Shown here piece after piece: positions 7,705 to 15,295 of a DNA stretch of 18,499 nucleotides (position 1 is the first letter of the stretch; each line of letters starts with the position of its first letter). Origin of the DNA: Spirochaetia bacterium. GTDB lineage: Bacteria > Spirochaetota > Spirochaetia > DTKZ01. The translations under genes were made by a program, and so were the position numbers. A model generated the notes under the pieces. The model was not told the DNA's origin. It did no database searches and worked only from the letters and a program-made list of their open reading frames with translations. The DNA lies in assembly GCA_031270615.1 (NCBI GenBank), contig JAISXE010000264.1:1-18499 (forward strand). Reading direction: 5' to 3'.

Positions 7705-7799
7705 GGGCGCGTTTGCGGCGTTTTACGCCGCAAACCGGGCTTTGCGCTCCAATTCCTCGCCCGCCTGCGGCGGGCTGCGGGATTTCCGCTTCAATCCCT
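7705..7799 (-). repeat. Dispersed hairpin-rich repeat, copy 2 (inverted relative to copy 1)
   Basis: Same two blocks as copy 1 on the opposite strand: block 1 at 7775-7799 is identical over 25 nt, and block 2 at 7732-7759 has one difference. The between-block hairpin is replaced by a short one (CCCGCC/GGCGGG, 7760-7774). The terminal hairpin is an 11-bp perfect stem with a TTT loop (7711-7735). The unequal inserts show that the blocks, rather than the hairpins, are conserved. Confidence 0.75.
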
Positions 7800-8080
7800 C
7801 GCGCATGGGCGGCAGACCGTTTTGCGCCACCAACACGGGGCTTCGCCCACGGCAAAAACCACTGACGGCTTCAAGCACGGAAATTGCGTGATAGTCCGCA
7901 GGGGCTTCGCCCGGTGGTTGCAATCAGGGAAATCGCGGGAGGCCAACAAACCGCGACCGCGATTGCAGGCAATCGCCCTACGTTCAGGCAGGTTGTTGTA
8001 AGCCGGTAGAACCCTGTGGGCTATCACGCGATTTCTTTCGCAATTTCCGGGGGCAATTTTTGCCAGGGCAAAAATTGCCC
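7800..8080. other. Non-coding repeat-rich intergenic stretch with several hairpins
   Basis: No convincing gene is visible. GGGGCTTCGCCC occurs twice (7837-7848 and 7901-7912), each able to fold on a TTC loop. GCGATTGC/GCAATCGC forms an 8-bp stem with a 2-nt centre (7959-7976). A longer perfect hairpin of the same design lies at 8051-8080. Small open frames through this stretch lack start signals and are shadows of the repeats. Confidence 0.55.
8051..8080. repeat. 14-bp near-perfect palindrome upstream of the dehydrogenase promoter
   Basis: GGGCAATTTTTGCC (8051-8064) and its exact reverse complement (8067-8080) are separated by AG. The palindrome abuts the -35 hexamer at 8081. It could be an operator, or the end of the preceding repeat tract. 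It lacks the following T-run expected of a + strand intrinsic terminator. Confidence 0.7.
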
Positions 8081-8109
8081 TTGAATGGCGCCCCCGAAAA
8101 CAGTATGCT
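8081..8109 (+). promoter_or_regulatory. Promoter of the 2-hydroxyacid dehydrogenase gene
   Basis: TTGAAT (8081-8086), 17-nt spacer, TATGCT (8104-8109). The predicted start of transcription is near 8116, giving a leader of about 37 nt with a good AAAGGAG ribosome-binding site at 8141-8147. Confidence 0.55.
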
Positions 8110-8152
8110 TGGCGAAAAGGCAGCAAAAAGCTTTCGGAAAAAAGGAGCACAT

Positions 8153-9133
8153 ATGAAAAAATACGCGATGCTGGATTCACAGGCCCTGGCGGGGGCGGAT
8201 TTCGGCGTGGAAAAGAAAATCCTTGAGGAGGCGGGAATCGAGTGCGCCATCGGGGAATGCAGGACCACCGAAGAAATGGTACGCCTGGCGGCCGACGCCG
8301 ATGCCATCGGCCTGTGTTACGTCGACATGAACGGAAAACTGATGGACAGCCTGAAAAAATGCAAACTGCTGGTACGCTACGGCATCGGCTACGACTCCAT
8401 CAACGTCCCCGAGGCCACCGCGCGCGGCATAGCCGTATGCAATCTTCCCGACTACTGCCAGCCGGATGTGGCCACGCACGCCTTTGCCATGATCCTTGAC
8501 TGCTGCCGCAAAATAACGCTCCAGGACAGGCTGATGCGCGGCGGCAAATACCTTACGACCTACGGATACCGCATCCACCGCCTGTCAACGCTGAAAATGG
8601 GTTTTGCGGGTTTCGGCGCCATAGCGAAAACCCTTGCGCGTTATATGAAACCCTACCAGATGGACATGCTCGCCTTTGACCCCTATCTTCCCGAAGAAGT
8701 GTTCGCGCAGAACGGGGTCCGCCAGGCGGGCTTTGAGGAGCTTCTGGCGCAGGCGGACATCATATCCGTTCACAGCCCCTACACGCCGGAAACCCACCAC
8801 ATGTTTTGCAAAGCCAGCTTCGCGAAAATGAAGGACGGGGCAATCATCGTCAACACGGCGCGCGGCCCCATCATCTGCCTGGACGACCTTGCCGAGGCCC
8901 TGAAAAACGGGAAGCTTGCCGCCGCGGGCCTGGACACGATGGAAGGCGAGCCGAACGTGCCGCCCGGCCATCCGATATTCGCTTGCGAAAGCGCGATCCT
9001 TACCCCGCACTGCGCGTTTAACTCGGCGGAGGCGGAGCTTGAACAGCACCAGAAGGTGGCGAAATCGGTCATCGAATTCCTGGGGGGGAATATTCCCTAT
9101 AACTGCGTCAACAAAAAGCAATTGCAAAAATAA
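8153..9133 (+). CDS. D-isomer-specific 2-hydroxyacid dehydrogenase (326 aa)
   Basis: NAD-dependent oxidoreductase that interconverts a 2-hydroxyacid and its 2-oxoacid in the cytoplasm. The NAD-binding motif is at 150-158 (GFAGFGAIA; the last glycine of GxGxxG is Ala), with D176 closing the next strand. The catalytic set is R237 (NTARGP), E266 (EGEP) and H286 (TPHCAFNS). RYGIGYDSINV and NLPDYCQPDVATHA match the substrate-domain hallmarks of the phosphoglycerate dehydrogenase/CtBP-like branch. No ACT domain follows, so a serine-pathway PGDH is not assured; glycerate, lactate or another hydroxyacid is equally possible. ATG 8153 is chosen for its AAAGGAG site 5 nt upstream; the open frame to 8060 runs through the promoter and palindrome. 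It is a single-gene unit between non-coding stretches. Confidence 0.9.
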   Translation: MKKYAMLDSQALAGADFGVEKKILEEAGIECAIGECRTTEEMVRLAADADAIGLCYVDMNGKLMDSLKKCKLLVRYGIGYDSINVPEATARGIAVCNLPDYCQPDVATHAFAMILDCCRKITLQDRLMRGGKYLTTYGYRIHRLSTLKMGFAGFGAIAKTLARYMKPYQMDMLAFDPYLPEEVFAQNGVRQAGFEELLAQADIISVHSPYTPETHHMFCKASFAKMKDGAIIVNTARGPIICLDDLAEALKNGKLAAAGLDTMEGEPNVPPGHPIFACESAILTPHCAFNSAEAELEQHQKVAKSVIEFLGGNIPYNCVNKKQLQK

Positions 9134-9147
9134 AATAAACGCGAGGT

Positions 9148-9294
9148 TGTTCCAAAACGCCAGGGGATTTCCTCCTTGCGGTGATCCGGGGGCGTTGCGG
9201 GGGTGGCAAACCCCCGCAGAGGGGGGAGCGGAAGACCGCAGGGCTGGAGCGTGGGGGGAGGCTTCCCCCCCCCCTTAAACAGGGTTTTGGAACA
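9148..9294. repeat. 147-bp element bounded by 11-bp inverted repeats
   Basis: TGTTCCAAAAC (9148-9158) is matched by GTTTTGGAACA (9284-9294). Inside are a 9-bp perfect hairpin TGCGGGGGT/ACCCCCGCA (9196-9218) and a G-run/C-run hairpin (9253-9270) that passes into a 10-C homopolymer (9265-9274). There is no ORF of note and no obvious target-site duplication. The structure resembles a small non-autonomous mobile or REP-like element between two genes. Confidence 0.6.
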
Positions 9295-9381
9295 GGCCCA
9301 CGCAATTCAGCCGGGGGGCACACCGAAGCCTGAAACAAAAACGCGGGGCCTGCCAGCGGGAACAAAACCCGCTAAATTCCC

Positions 9382-9411
9382 TTGACACCACTGCCCGCGT
9401 CCGCCTACAGT
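9382..9411 (+). promoter_or_regulatory. Promoter of the orphan solute-binding lipoprotein, leaderless geometry
   Basis: TTGACA (9382-9387), 18-nt spacer, TACAGT (9406-9411). The ATG at 9419 follows after 7 nt and no Shine-Dalgarno sequence is present, so the transcript probably starts at the initiation codon. Confidence 0.65.
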
Positions 9412-9418
9412 ACTGCCA

Positions 9419-10645
9419 ATGAAACTTCTTTTTGTTGTCACGGCAGTCTGTGTGTGCGGGTGCGGCGCCGGATCCGATTCCATAGTCACCCTGGTTACCA
9501 ACCGGCAGGAAATTGTCGCCTACTCCGAAACATTCAACAGCATCCAAAACGACTGCCGGCTGGAAATCCAGTACCGGGAAAACACCCCGGCCGCTTTAAG
9601 CCCGCAGGCAGGGGGGGCGGACCTTATCATCATGGAAAACCTGGCGGGAAGGACCTCGGCCCGGGGTTTCCGTTCCCTTGAGGGCATTTTTGGCAAGGAC
9701 GGCCTCAACCGGAAGGATTTTTATTCGGCGCTCCTTGCGGTGGGGCAGCATGAAAAAAAGCAGACCCTTATCCCGGTGTCCTTCAACCTGCCCATCCTTG
9801 TATTCGATGCCTGGGCCTCCGGCCCGGAATCATCGCAGTTCATGATCAATCTGGACGATCTGCCGGGACTTGCCGCGCAAAAAAACAAAAAGACCGGCGG
9901 GGGCTATGTATCCATGGGCTTTGCCCCCCGCTGGAACCCCGATTTTCTTGTCCAGGCGGCGCTTATGCGGGGGGCCGCTTTTTTTGAAGGCTCGGCGGAC
10001 ATCCTGGCGTGGAACGATTCCAGCCTGTGGCAGACCATAGCGCGCCTGGGCGCCTGGACGGATACCCACAACGGCGGGCCCGGCGCGGAAATCTCATACG
10101 CGGAAAAATACCTCTACGACCCTCCCTACCGGCAGGTCTCGCTGGGCAGGGTAAAATACGCCTTCACGACCGCCGCAGACTTCTTTCTGCTTCCGGAAAA
10201 CAGGAGGCTGTCTTTGGACTTCCGCTGGCTTGCCCACGAAAAAAAAATCTTTGCGCACGAGAGGGTCCTGTTTGCCGGCATCCCCGCCGCCAGCAAAAAC
10301 CCGAAGAGGGCGGAAGCGTTTTTAAAGTGGCTTTTCTCCGTCGGCACCCAGCGCTCCCTCCTTGAGCTGTCCCGCAGGAAAATGCCCCGGGGTTTCGGAA
10401 TCGCATCGGGGTTTTCCTCCCTCAGGCAAATCAACGAAGAAGAATTCCCCCGCCTGTACCCCCGTCTGGCGGGGCATATCCCGCCGGAGGACATCCTCGT
10501 GTTCCCCCACCCCCTGCCCTACATCTGGAACAGAATAAAACCGCAGGTGCTTATACCGTGGATGCTCAAGCAGCTTTCAGCCGAACCCGCCGGGGAACCC
10601 CTGGACACCCAGCTCCAGGGCTGGCTACAGCACCAGGCGGATTGA
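9419..10645 (+). CDS. Extracytoplasmic solute-binding lipoprotein, orphan (408 aa)
   Basis: Predicted substrate-binding component of an ABC importer of the family-1 (sugar/polyamine-like) type. The N-terminus is a short hydrophobic signal ending in VCGCGAGS, so C15 is the likely lipidated cysteine; the Cys at position -2 is unusual but spirochaetal lipoboxes are permissive. The early TLVTNRQEIVAYSETFN stretch, the later AADLIIM-like strand and the C-terminal NPKRAEAFLKWLFS helix, where these proteins usually read 'k..A..Fl.fl.s', support the family. No permease or ATPase gene adjoins it, so it must share a transporter encoded elsewhere or have a sensing role. The gene ends 6 nt from the convergent hydrolase gene. 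The ligand cannot be read from sequence. Confidence 0.75.
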   Translation: MKLLFVVTAVCVCGCGAGSDSIVTLVTNRQEIVAYSETFNSIQNDCRLEIQYRENTPAALSPQAGGADLIIMENLAGRTSARGFRSLEGIFGKDGLNRKDFYSALLAVGQHEKKQTLIPVSFNLPILVFDAWASGPESSQFMINLDDLPGLAAQKNKKTGGGYVSMGFAPRWNPDFLVQAALMRGAAFFEGSADILAWNDSSLWQTIARLGAWTDTHNGGPGAEISYAEKYLYDPPYRQVSLGRVKYAFTTAADFFLLPENRRLSLDFRWLAHEKKIFAHERVLFAGIPAASKNPKRAEAFLKWLFSVGTQRSLLELSRRKMPRGFGIASGFSSLRQINEEEFPRLYPRLAGHIPPEDILVFPHPLPYIWNRIKPQVLIPWMLKQLSAEPAGEPLDTQLQGWLQHQAD

Positions 10646-10651
10646 CGGGCA

Positions 10652-11611
10652 TTAATATGTCAAAGTAAACAAATGCCGACCGCCATTGAAAGGGCCTTTG
10701 ATGACAGCCTCTATATCTTCACGGCGGCGCTGGGTCATTTTGTCGATAGGGGGAAGTTCTCCTGCCGGATACATCCTTAAAATATCGTTCACAAGTTTTT
10801 CCAGATATTCCAGAATCTTCTCCACGCCCGGCCGGGCCTTTTCCATATCCGCATCTTTGGCGTTGCCAATGACACCTTCAGGAGTGCAAATACACTCGAC
10901 GCCTACCGCGCCCAAGGCATTGTACCATTTGATGGGGCCTTCGCCATTTTCGGCAGAATTATTGATGTGGCCCGGCGGCAGCAGCGGATGCGGCTTGGTA
11001 TTGACTGCATGCTCCTGCTGGCACAATTCCGGGAAAAGTGCCAAACAATAACTTTGCTCGCATTCATCCGCATGAATAAACGGCGTATCAAAAGGCCCGC
11101 CCCTGTCTTTTGTTTCCAGATACTCTTTGCAGCAATTCCAGAAATGCGTGTAGAGAATGACTGCCGGAACCTGGAATTTCTTGCCAAACTTGTGTATCGC
11201 TAAAGGGATAACATAATCCTGTCCATGACCGTTCACCACAATCATTTTACGGAATCCCGTGTTCCAAAAACCCGCAAACACATACACAAGATAATCCGCC
11301 AGAGTCTCTTCGGGTATCATAATGGTACCAGGCATCCCCATGTGATGAAAAGGATGCGAACCATACCAGACTGGTTGCGCCACAGTGCATCCCGTAGCCA
11401 GCGCCACCTGTTCACACAAACGGGTCTCCAGAAAAGTATCTTCGCCGTAGGGCGCGCTAGGGCCATGGTTTTCGGTTGATCCTACCGGTATAAGTATAAC
11501 ATCATTTTTCCTAAGACGCTCTGCCGCTTCCAGATTGGTCATATTCTGAAAGTAAACACCTGTATTTTTTTCCATGTGGCCGCCCACAGCGGGGATTTGC
11601 CATTTTGACAT
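10652..11611 (-). CDS. Creatininase-family hydrolase, resembles 3-dehydro-scyllo-inosose hydrolase (IolN)
   Basis: Metal-dependent amidohydrolase-like enzyme of the creatininase fold (319 aa). Metal ligands by motif are E47 and H49 (PVGSTENHGP), D58 (YGEDT) and H129 (NGHGQD), with E183 in IHADECEQS. The opening MSKWQIPAVGGHMEK, GVYFQNMT, the HHMGMPGTI region and the ending KGPFNGGRHLFTL match my recollection of proteins annotated as IolN, which opens the ring of 3-dehydro-scyllo-inosose in the Thermotoga-type inositol pathway. That substrate is an inference. It is the last gene of the ABC-importer operon, 24 nt after the remnant of its paralogue; GAAGAGG lies upstream of the ATG. It shows no frame damage, in contrast to its neighbour. 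Confidence 0.85.
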   Translation of the reverse strand: MSKWQIPAVGGHMEKNTGVYFQNMTNLEAAERLRKNDVILIPVGSTENHGPSAPYGEDTFLETRLCEQVALATGCTVAQPVWYGSHPFHHMGMPGTIMIPEETLADYLVYVFAGFWNTGFRKMIVVNGHGQDYVIPLAIHKFGKKFQVPAVILYTHFWNCCKEYLETKDRGGPFDTPFIHADECEQSYCLALFPELCQQEHAVNTKPHPLLPPGHINNSAENGEGPIKWYNALGAVGVECICTPEGVIGNAKDADMEKARPGVEKILEYLEKLVNDILRMYPAGELPPIDKMTQRRREDIEAVIKGPFNGGRHLFTLTY

Positions 11612-11635
11612 ACTTCTACCTCTTCTCTATATTTT

Positions 11636-11854
11636 TCAGGATGGGAAAAACGGACCGATATGGGGCAGCGCATAAACCGATTTCCAGCCCTCGGAAAGCG
11701 GTTCTTTCAGATACGGTGCCATTTCTGCTTCTGTCCGCAGGGTTGTTTCCTCCACGGGAGGGACTTTGCCGGAAGGATACAGTTTTAGAATGTTATCGAC
11801 CAACTCCACCATCAGTTTACACATAGCCACCACCGGGCGATTGGCCATTCTCGC
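11636..11854 (-). pseudogene. Detached C-terminal segment of the neighbouring creatininase-family gene
   Basis: This stretch continues, in the same frame, straight after the TAA (11855-11857) that ends the upstream hydrolase. Its translation (MANRPVVAMCKLMVELV, DNILKLYPSGKVPP) lines up residue for residue with the C-terminus of the intact paralogue (KILEYLEKLVNDILRMYPAGELPP). The stop falls at position 11 of a gap-free alignment counted from GVxG. An ATG at 11848 has no ribosome-binding site, so an independent 70-aa gene is unlikely. It is most simply the severed tail of one gene. Confidence 0.7.
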
Positions 11855-12757
11855 TTAATAAAGCCTCTGCAATCCAACCACGCCATTTCTGGTGGCGGAA
11901 ATTTCATAGGCGTTGTGTCCTTCCCCCTCGTACCACTGGTGCGGGCGTCCGTAATCGGTAATGGAATTATCAAACCAGCCTTTCGTGAAGAGCGATTTAG
12001 GGGTACCGTCCACAGCGTGGTTCATATCCACCATATCGGGAAACATCAGGAGGCCGAGAGAAGTTTCTGATTCGCCCGCGTGGGTAAATGGCTCTTTCCA
12101 CTCATCGTCCTTACCGGAACCGGGGATGAAGAAATCCCGGCAGGTAGCCGGAAAATCAAATACCTGAAAAATCCCCGGCAGTGAAAATCGCTTGCAAAAT
12201 TCCTGTACCGCCGATGAAAGCGTCCACTGATGGCCATGATTGTTGACCAGGATAATTTTACGAAAACCGTCATTCCACAGCCCAAGCATGACATGGATAA
12301 TCTGCTCCATAAGAATATTGTGGGGTATGACAATGGTGCCGGGCATTCCCAAATGATGCGCAGGGTGCCCGCCGTAGGTAATGGGAAAAGAAAGATTTAC
12401 TTCGTAGCCTTTTTTCGCGGTATAGCGCCGCACTCCTTCCAGAAACTGTGTAATCTGAAAAATGTCCTGTCCCGAGGCAAGTGCATCGCCATGATTTTCC
12501 GAACAGCCGATGGGAAGAAAAACAACATCGTTTTTCCGCCGCCGGGCGACAAGTTGCTGGCGGGGGGTTGTCTGAATATAGCAATTCGGTTTACCCAATT
12601 CCGATGTTGAAGGAATACCAAAATCTTCTTTCAGCCATTTGTCCAGTTGCGCTTCGTCTGCATCCCAAACGGATTTTTTGATGTGGCCGATAGAATTATC
12701 CTCAAATTTGAAATCAGGATTTTCTGTTCGTAACCATTTAATGTTTTCAATAGCCAT
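11855..12757 (-). CDS. Creatininase-family hydrolase, C-terminally truncated by an in-frame stop (300 aa)
   Basis: Paralogue of the gene at 10652 with about 40 extra N-terminal residues. The catalytic motifs are intact: E87 and H89 (IGCSENHGD), D98 (SGQD), H174 (VNNHGHQW) and E229 in THAGESETS. The GGHPAHHLGMPGT region is conserved. The frame stops at QRLY-TAA just after GVVG, where the family normally continues for another ~70 residues; the missing tail is encoded directly downstream. A different frame of the same bases reads AEALLSEN (about 11850-11873), which fits the paralogue's NAKDADME better, so paired indels are an alternative to a nonsense change. AGGAG lies 7 nt before the ATG. It is the fifth gene of the operon, 21 nt after the permease stop. 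Residual activity is possible because all metal ligands remain. Confidence 0.8.
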   Translation of the reverse strand: MAIENIKWLRTENPDFKFEDNSIGHIKKSVWDADEAQLDKWLKEDFGIPSTSELGKPNCYIQTTPRQQLVARRRKNDVVFLPIGCSENHGDALASGQDIFQITQFLEGVRRYTAKKGYEVNLSFPITYGGHPAHHLGMPGTIVIPHNILMEQIIHVMLGLWNDGFRKIILVNNHGHQWTLSSAVQEFCKRFSLPGIFQVFDFPATCRDFFIPGSGKDDEWKEPFTHAGESETSLGLLMFPDMVDMNHAVDGTPKSLFTKGWFDNSITDYGRPHQWYEGEGHNAYEISATRNGVVGLQRLY

Positions 12758-12778
12758 GTTATTTCTCCTCTTGCTTTT

Positions 12779-13771
12779 TTATTTCACAATCAAAACGCGT
12801 TTCTTGTCCAGGGATATTGCTACTGCAACAATCATAACCAGACCGATAAATACGGAATGGTAGTAAATGTTGACCCCCATAATCTGCAAAACATCCTGGA
12901 TGATGGATATTGTCAACGCGCCCAGAAGCGTATTCAGAATGCCTCCGGTTCCTCCCGAAAGCGATGTCCCCCCGACAATCACGACAGCCACAATGAGCAG
13001 CAGATAGCTCGTACCCACAGTCGGGTCGCCGGAATACAATCTCGTACACAGCACAATGGATCCTATGGCCGTCGAAAAACCAGATAAACCGTAGCACAGA
13101 ATTTTGATCCGGCCGATATTGACCCCTATATGGCGCGCGGCTTCCGGCGAGTTGCCGATTGCCACAACAAATTTACCGAAAGACGTGCGCTTCTGAATAA
13201 ATATGAAAACGGCAAATGCAACCGCAGCAAACAGATATTGCAACTTTACCCCGGGAACAACCATATAGTTAAGGATGCGCAGGGAACGCATGACATCCAT
13301 TTTAAGCACGATGGGCGTTCCGCCACACAGCACGACACCGAAACTAGTATACAGGCCCATCATGCCGTAGGTTGCTATAAACGACGGGATTTTGAATATT
13401 TTAAACACATAGCCCGTTATCACGCCTTCCAGAAACCCGCACAGCAGCACCATTGGGATAGACCATTTGAGACCCATTGAATTGCTCATCATGGCAAAGA
13501 TGACACAGTTCAGGGAAAGCATGCCGCCTACCGACAGATTCACCGATCCAGAAAGCAAAACAAAAGTAAGCCCCAGGGCCATAAGGAGGTACAGTGTCAC
13601 GCTGTCCAGGATCAGAAGAAAATTCCGGGCACCCAAAAAAGAGCTGTCAGTGATGGATGCGACAAGGCACAGCGTTAGTATGAGACCCATTGCGCTGGCC
13701 TCCACCGACACCTTCTTGTTGTCCTCGTTAATCAAAAGGTTGGTAAAAAATCTTTTCAGAAAATCTTTCAT
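12779..13771 (-). CDS. CUT2-type ABC sugar importer permease, RbsC-like (330 aa)
   Basis: Inner-membrane channel subunit of a ribose/inositol-type importer. The chain is almost entirely hydrophobic with about 8-10 predicted membrane segments. SGSVNLSVGG (74-83) is the family's G-x-x-DLS-VG motif with Asn in place of Asp. The coupling loop VGGTSLSGGTGG (266-277) contacts the ATPase. The start ATG lies 15 nt after the ATPase stop with only a weak ribosome-binding sequence, so coupling is likely. It is one of two non-identical permeases here, suggesting a heterodimeric channel. The substrate is not readable from the permease. Confidence 0.9.
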   Translation of the reverse strand: MKDFLKRFFTNLLINEDNKKVSVEASAMGLILTLCLVASITDSSFLGARNFLLILDSVTLYLLMALGLTFVLLSGSVNLSVGGMLSLNCVIFAMMSNSMGLKWSIPMVLLCGFLEGVITGYVFKIFKIPSFIATYGMMGLYTSFGVVLCGGTPIVLKMDVMRSLRILNYMVVPGVKLQYLFAAVAFAVFIFIQKRTSFGKFVVAIGNSPEAARHIGVNIGRIKILCYGLSGFSTAIGSIVLCTRLYSGDPTVGTSYLLLIVAVVIVGGTSLSGGTGGILNTLLGALTISIIQDVLQIMGVNIYYHSVFIGLVMIVAVAISLDKKRVLIVK

Positions 13772-13786
13772 GTGGCGTTTACCTTT

Positions 13787-15283
13787 TTATACAATGTACT
13801 CGACAAATTCTTCCAGTGTCGGTTTGCGGTCGTCCGCATTCAGAATTCCCGTACACCGCCGGTCTTTCATCGTCATGATATTGTTGGAAAGCCCGATATC
13901 CTCCTCGAAGGAATCACCCATAAGAATAACGGCGGTACCGCGTCGTGCCATTTCGCGGATGAGGGCATAAATCTCCCGTTTTGCGCCGACATCCACCCCC
14001 CGTGTGGGATGAGAAAGAATAACCAGTTTTGCATTGGTAAGCATGAGCCGCGCCATGATAGCCTTCTGCTGGTTTCCCCCGCTCAGATTACGGATAAGGG
14101 TCCGCTCCGAGGGCGTTTTTATTTTCAGCCGGTCAATCATGCCACGGGAAACCTCCGCAAGTTTGCGCGGATTAATAACGCCCTTCATAAGCGGTATCGC
14201 AATGTTATCAGCCACCGACATGCCCATGATAAGGGCTTTTCCCTTGCGGTCATCAGGGGAAAAACCTATCCCCTGTTTTACGGCCTCATTGGGCGCTTTT
14301 GAGTATACCGCAGACCCGTCGAGGATAATGCTGCCGGAGTCGTACCGCTCAAGACCATAAAGAACATCGCACAACGCTTCCTTGCCCGATCCCATGGCCC
14401 CGGAGATACAAAACACTTCGCCTTCGTGGACCAGAAACGAAATGTCCTCAAAAGCCCCCTGCCTGTTCAGGTTTTTTACCTCGAGAACCACTTTTTCACC
14501 TGGACGGCGCTGCTGGTCAATAAGGTAATATTCGCCTTCGATAACGCCGCCCACCATCTGGGTACGCAGGACATCTTCGCTGACATTCCGCCTTTCAAAG
14601 ACGCCGGAATTCTCCCCGTCTTTCAGGACATAGGTCCGGTCGCACATGCGCGCGATTTCTCCAAGCTTGTGGGAAATAAACACGATACTCGCCATTTTGC
14701 GCAGCTCTTCCATTTGGGAAAAAAGGATATTGGAATCCTTCTCACCCAAGGCGCTGGTCGGCTCATCCAGAGCAACCACAACACTGGCGGCACCCGATTT
14801 ATTTGCTTTCCATATATTGCGGATAACCTCAATCATCTGCCGCTGTACGAAGTTGAGTTTGCTTATCTGCGCATCGGGATCAATCATCAGGCCGATACGG
14901 CTTAGTTCCTCTGCCGCAGCGGCCAGCATCTTCTTTTTACTGATAAGCCCGTTTTTCATAAAAAGGTGTTCAAACCCCAGAAACATATTTTCGTACACTG
15001 CCATGTTGGCAAGCAGCGACTGCTCCTGAAACACCATGCATATCCCATGAGTATTTGCGTCCTTGGGACCGGAAAACCCAATCGGCTTTCCGTCAATAAG
15101 AATGGTTCCGCCGTCCTTTTCGTGTATTCCCAAAAGCACTTTCATCAAAGTGGATTTTCCGGCACCGTTTTCGCCCACAAGCCCCACGATTTCATGAGGA
15201 AACACCTGAAAATCCACTCCTTTCAGGGCGTGAACGGGACCAAATCTTTTTTCAATCTTTTGCATATCAAGCATTGGATTCAC
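13787..15283 (-). CDS. CUT2-type ABC importer ATPase with two nucleotide-binding domains, RbsA-like (498 aa)
   Basis: Cytoplasmic energising subunit. Domain 1 has Walker A GENGAGKS (37-44), Walker B ALDEPTSAL (D173/E174) and the switch H205; its signature is weak (LNFVQ, 143-147). Domain 2 has Walker A GAMGSGKE (295-302) and a canonical signature LSGGNQQ (400-406). Its Walker B, however, reads VILSHPTRGVD: S424 and H425 stand where LDEPTRG would place Asp and the catalytic Glu. The canonical pieces thus form one complete ATP site (domain 1 Walker motifs with the domain 2 signature) and one degenerate site. The start is GTG at 15283, with AAGGAGG 7 nt upstream overlapping the permease stop. 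The length and fused layout are typical of RbsA/MglA. Confidence 0.93.
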   Translation of the reverse strand: MNPMLDMQKIEKRFGPVHALKGVDFQVFPHEIVGLVGENGAGKSTLMKVLLGIHEKDGGTILIDGKPIGFSGPKDANTHGICMVFQEQSLLANMAVYENMFLGFEHLFMKNGLISKKKMLAAAAEELSRIGLMIDPDAQISKLNFVQRQMIEVIRNIWKANKSGAASVVVALDEPTSALGEKDSNILFSQMEELRKMASIVFISHKLGEIARMCDRTYVLKDGENSGVFERRNVSEDVLRTQMVGGVIEGEYYLIDQQRRPGEKVVLEVKNLNRQGAFEDISFLVHEGEVFCISGAMGSGKEALCDVLYGLERYDSGSIILDGSAVYSKAPNEAVKQGIGFSPDDRKGKALIMGMSVADNIAIPLMKGVINPRKLAEVSRGMIDRLKIKTPSERTLIRNLSGGNQQKAIMARLMLTNAKLVILSHPTRGVDVGAKREIYALIREMARRGTAVILMGDSFEEDIGLSNNIMTMKDRRCTGILNADDRKPTLEEFVEYIV

Positions 15284-15295
15284 GTCCGCGCCTCC

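Noticed and set aside
1805..7799. Composite transposon made by the two inverted repeat copies
   Set aside because: There is no transposase and no target duplication is visible, and the enclosed genes are core functions (ptsI, der) in an intact operon.
9196..9218. Intrinsic terminator after the dehydrogenase gene
   Set aside because: The hairpin is strong but is followed by G-rich sequence, not T residues.
11636..11848. Independent 70-aa gene starting at the ATG at 11848
   Set aside because: It is in frame with, and homologous to, the missing C-terminus of the upstream hydrolase, and has no ribosome-binding site of its own.
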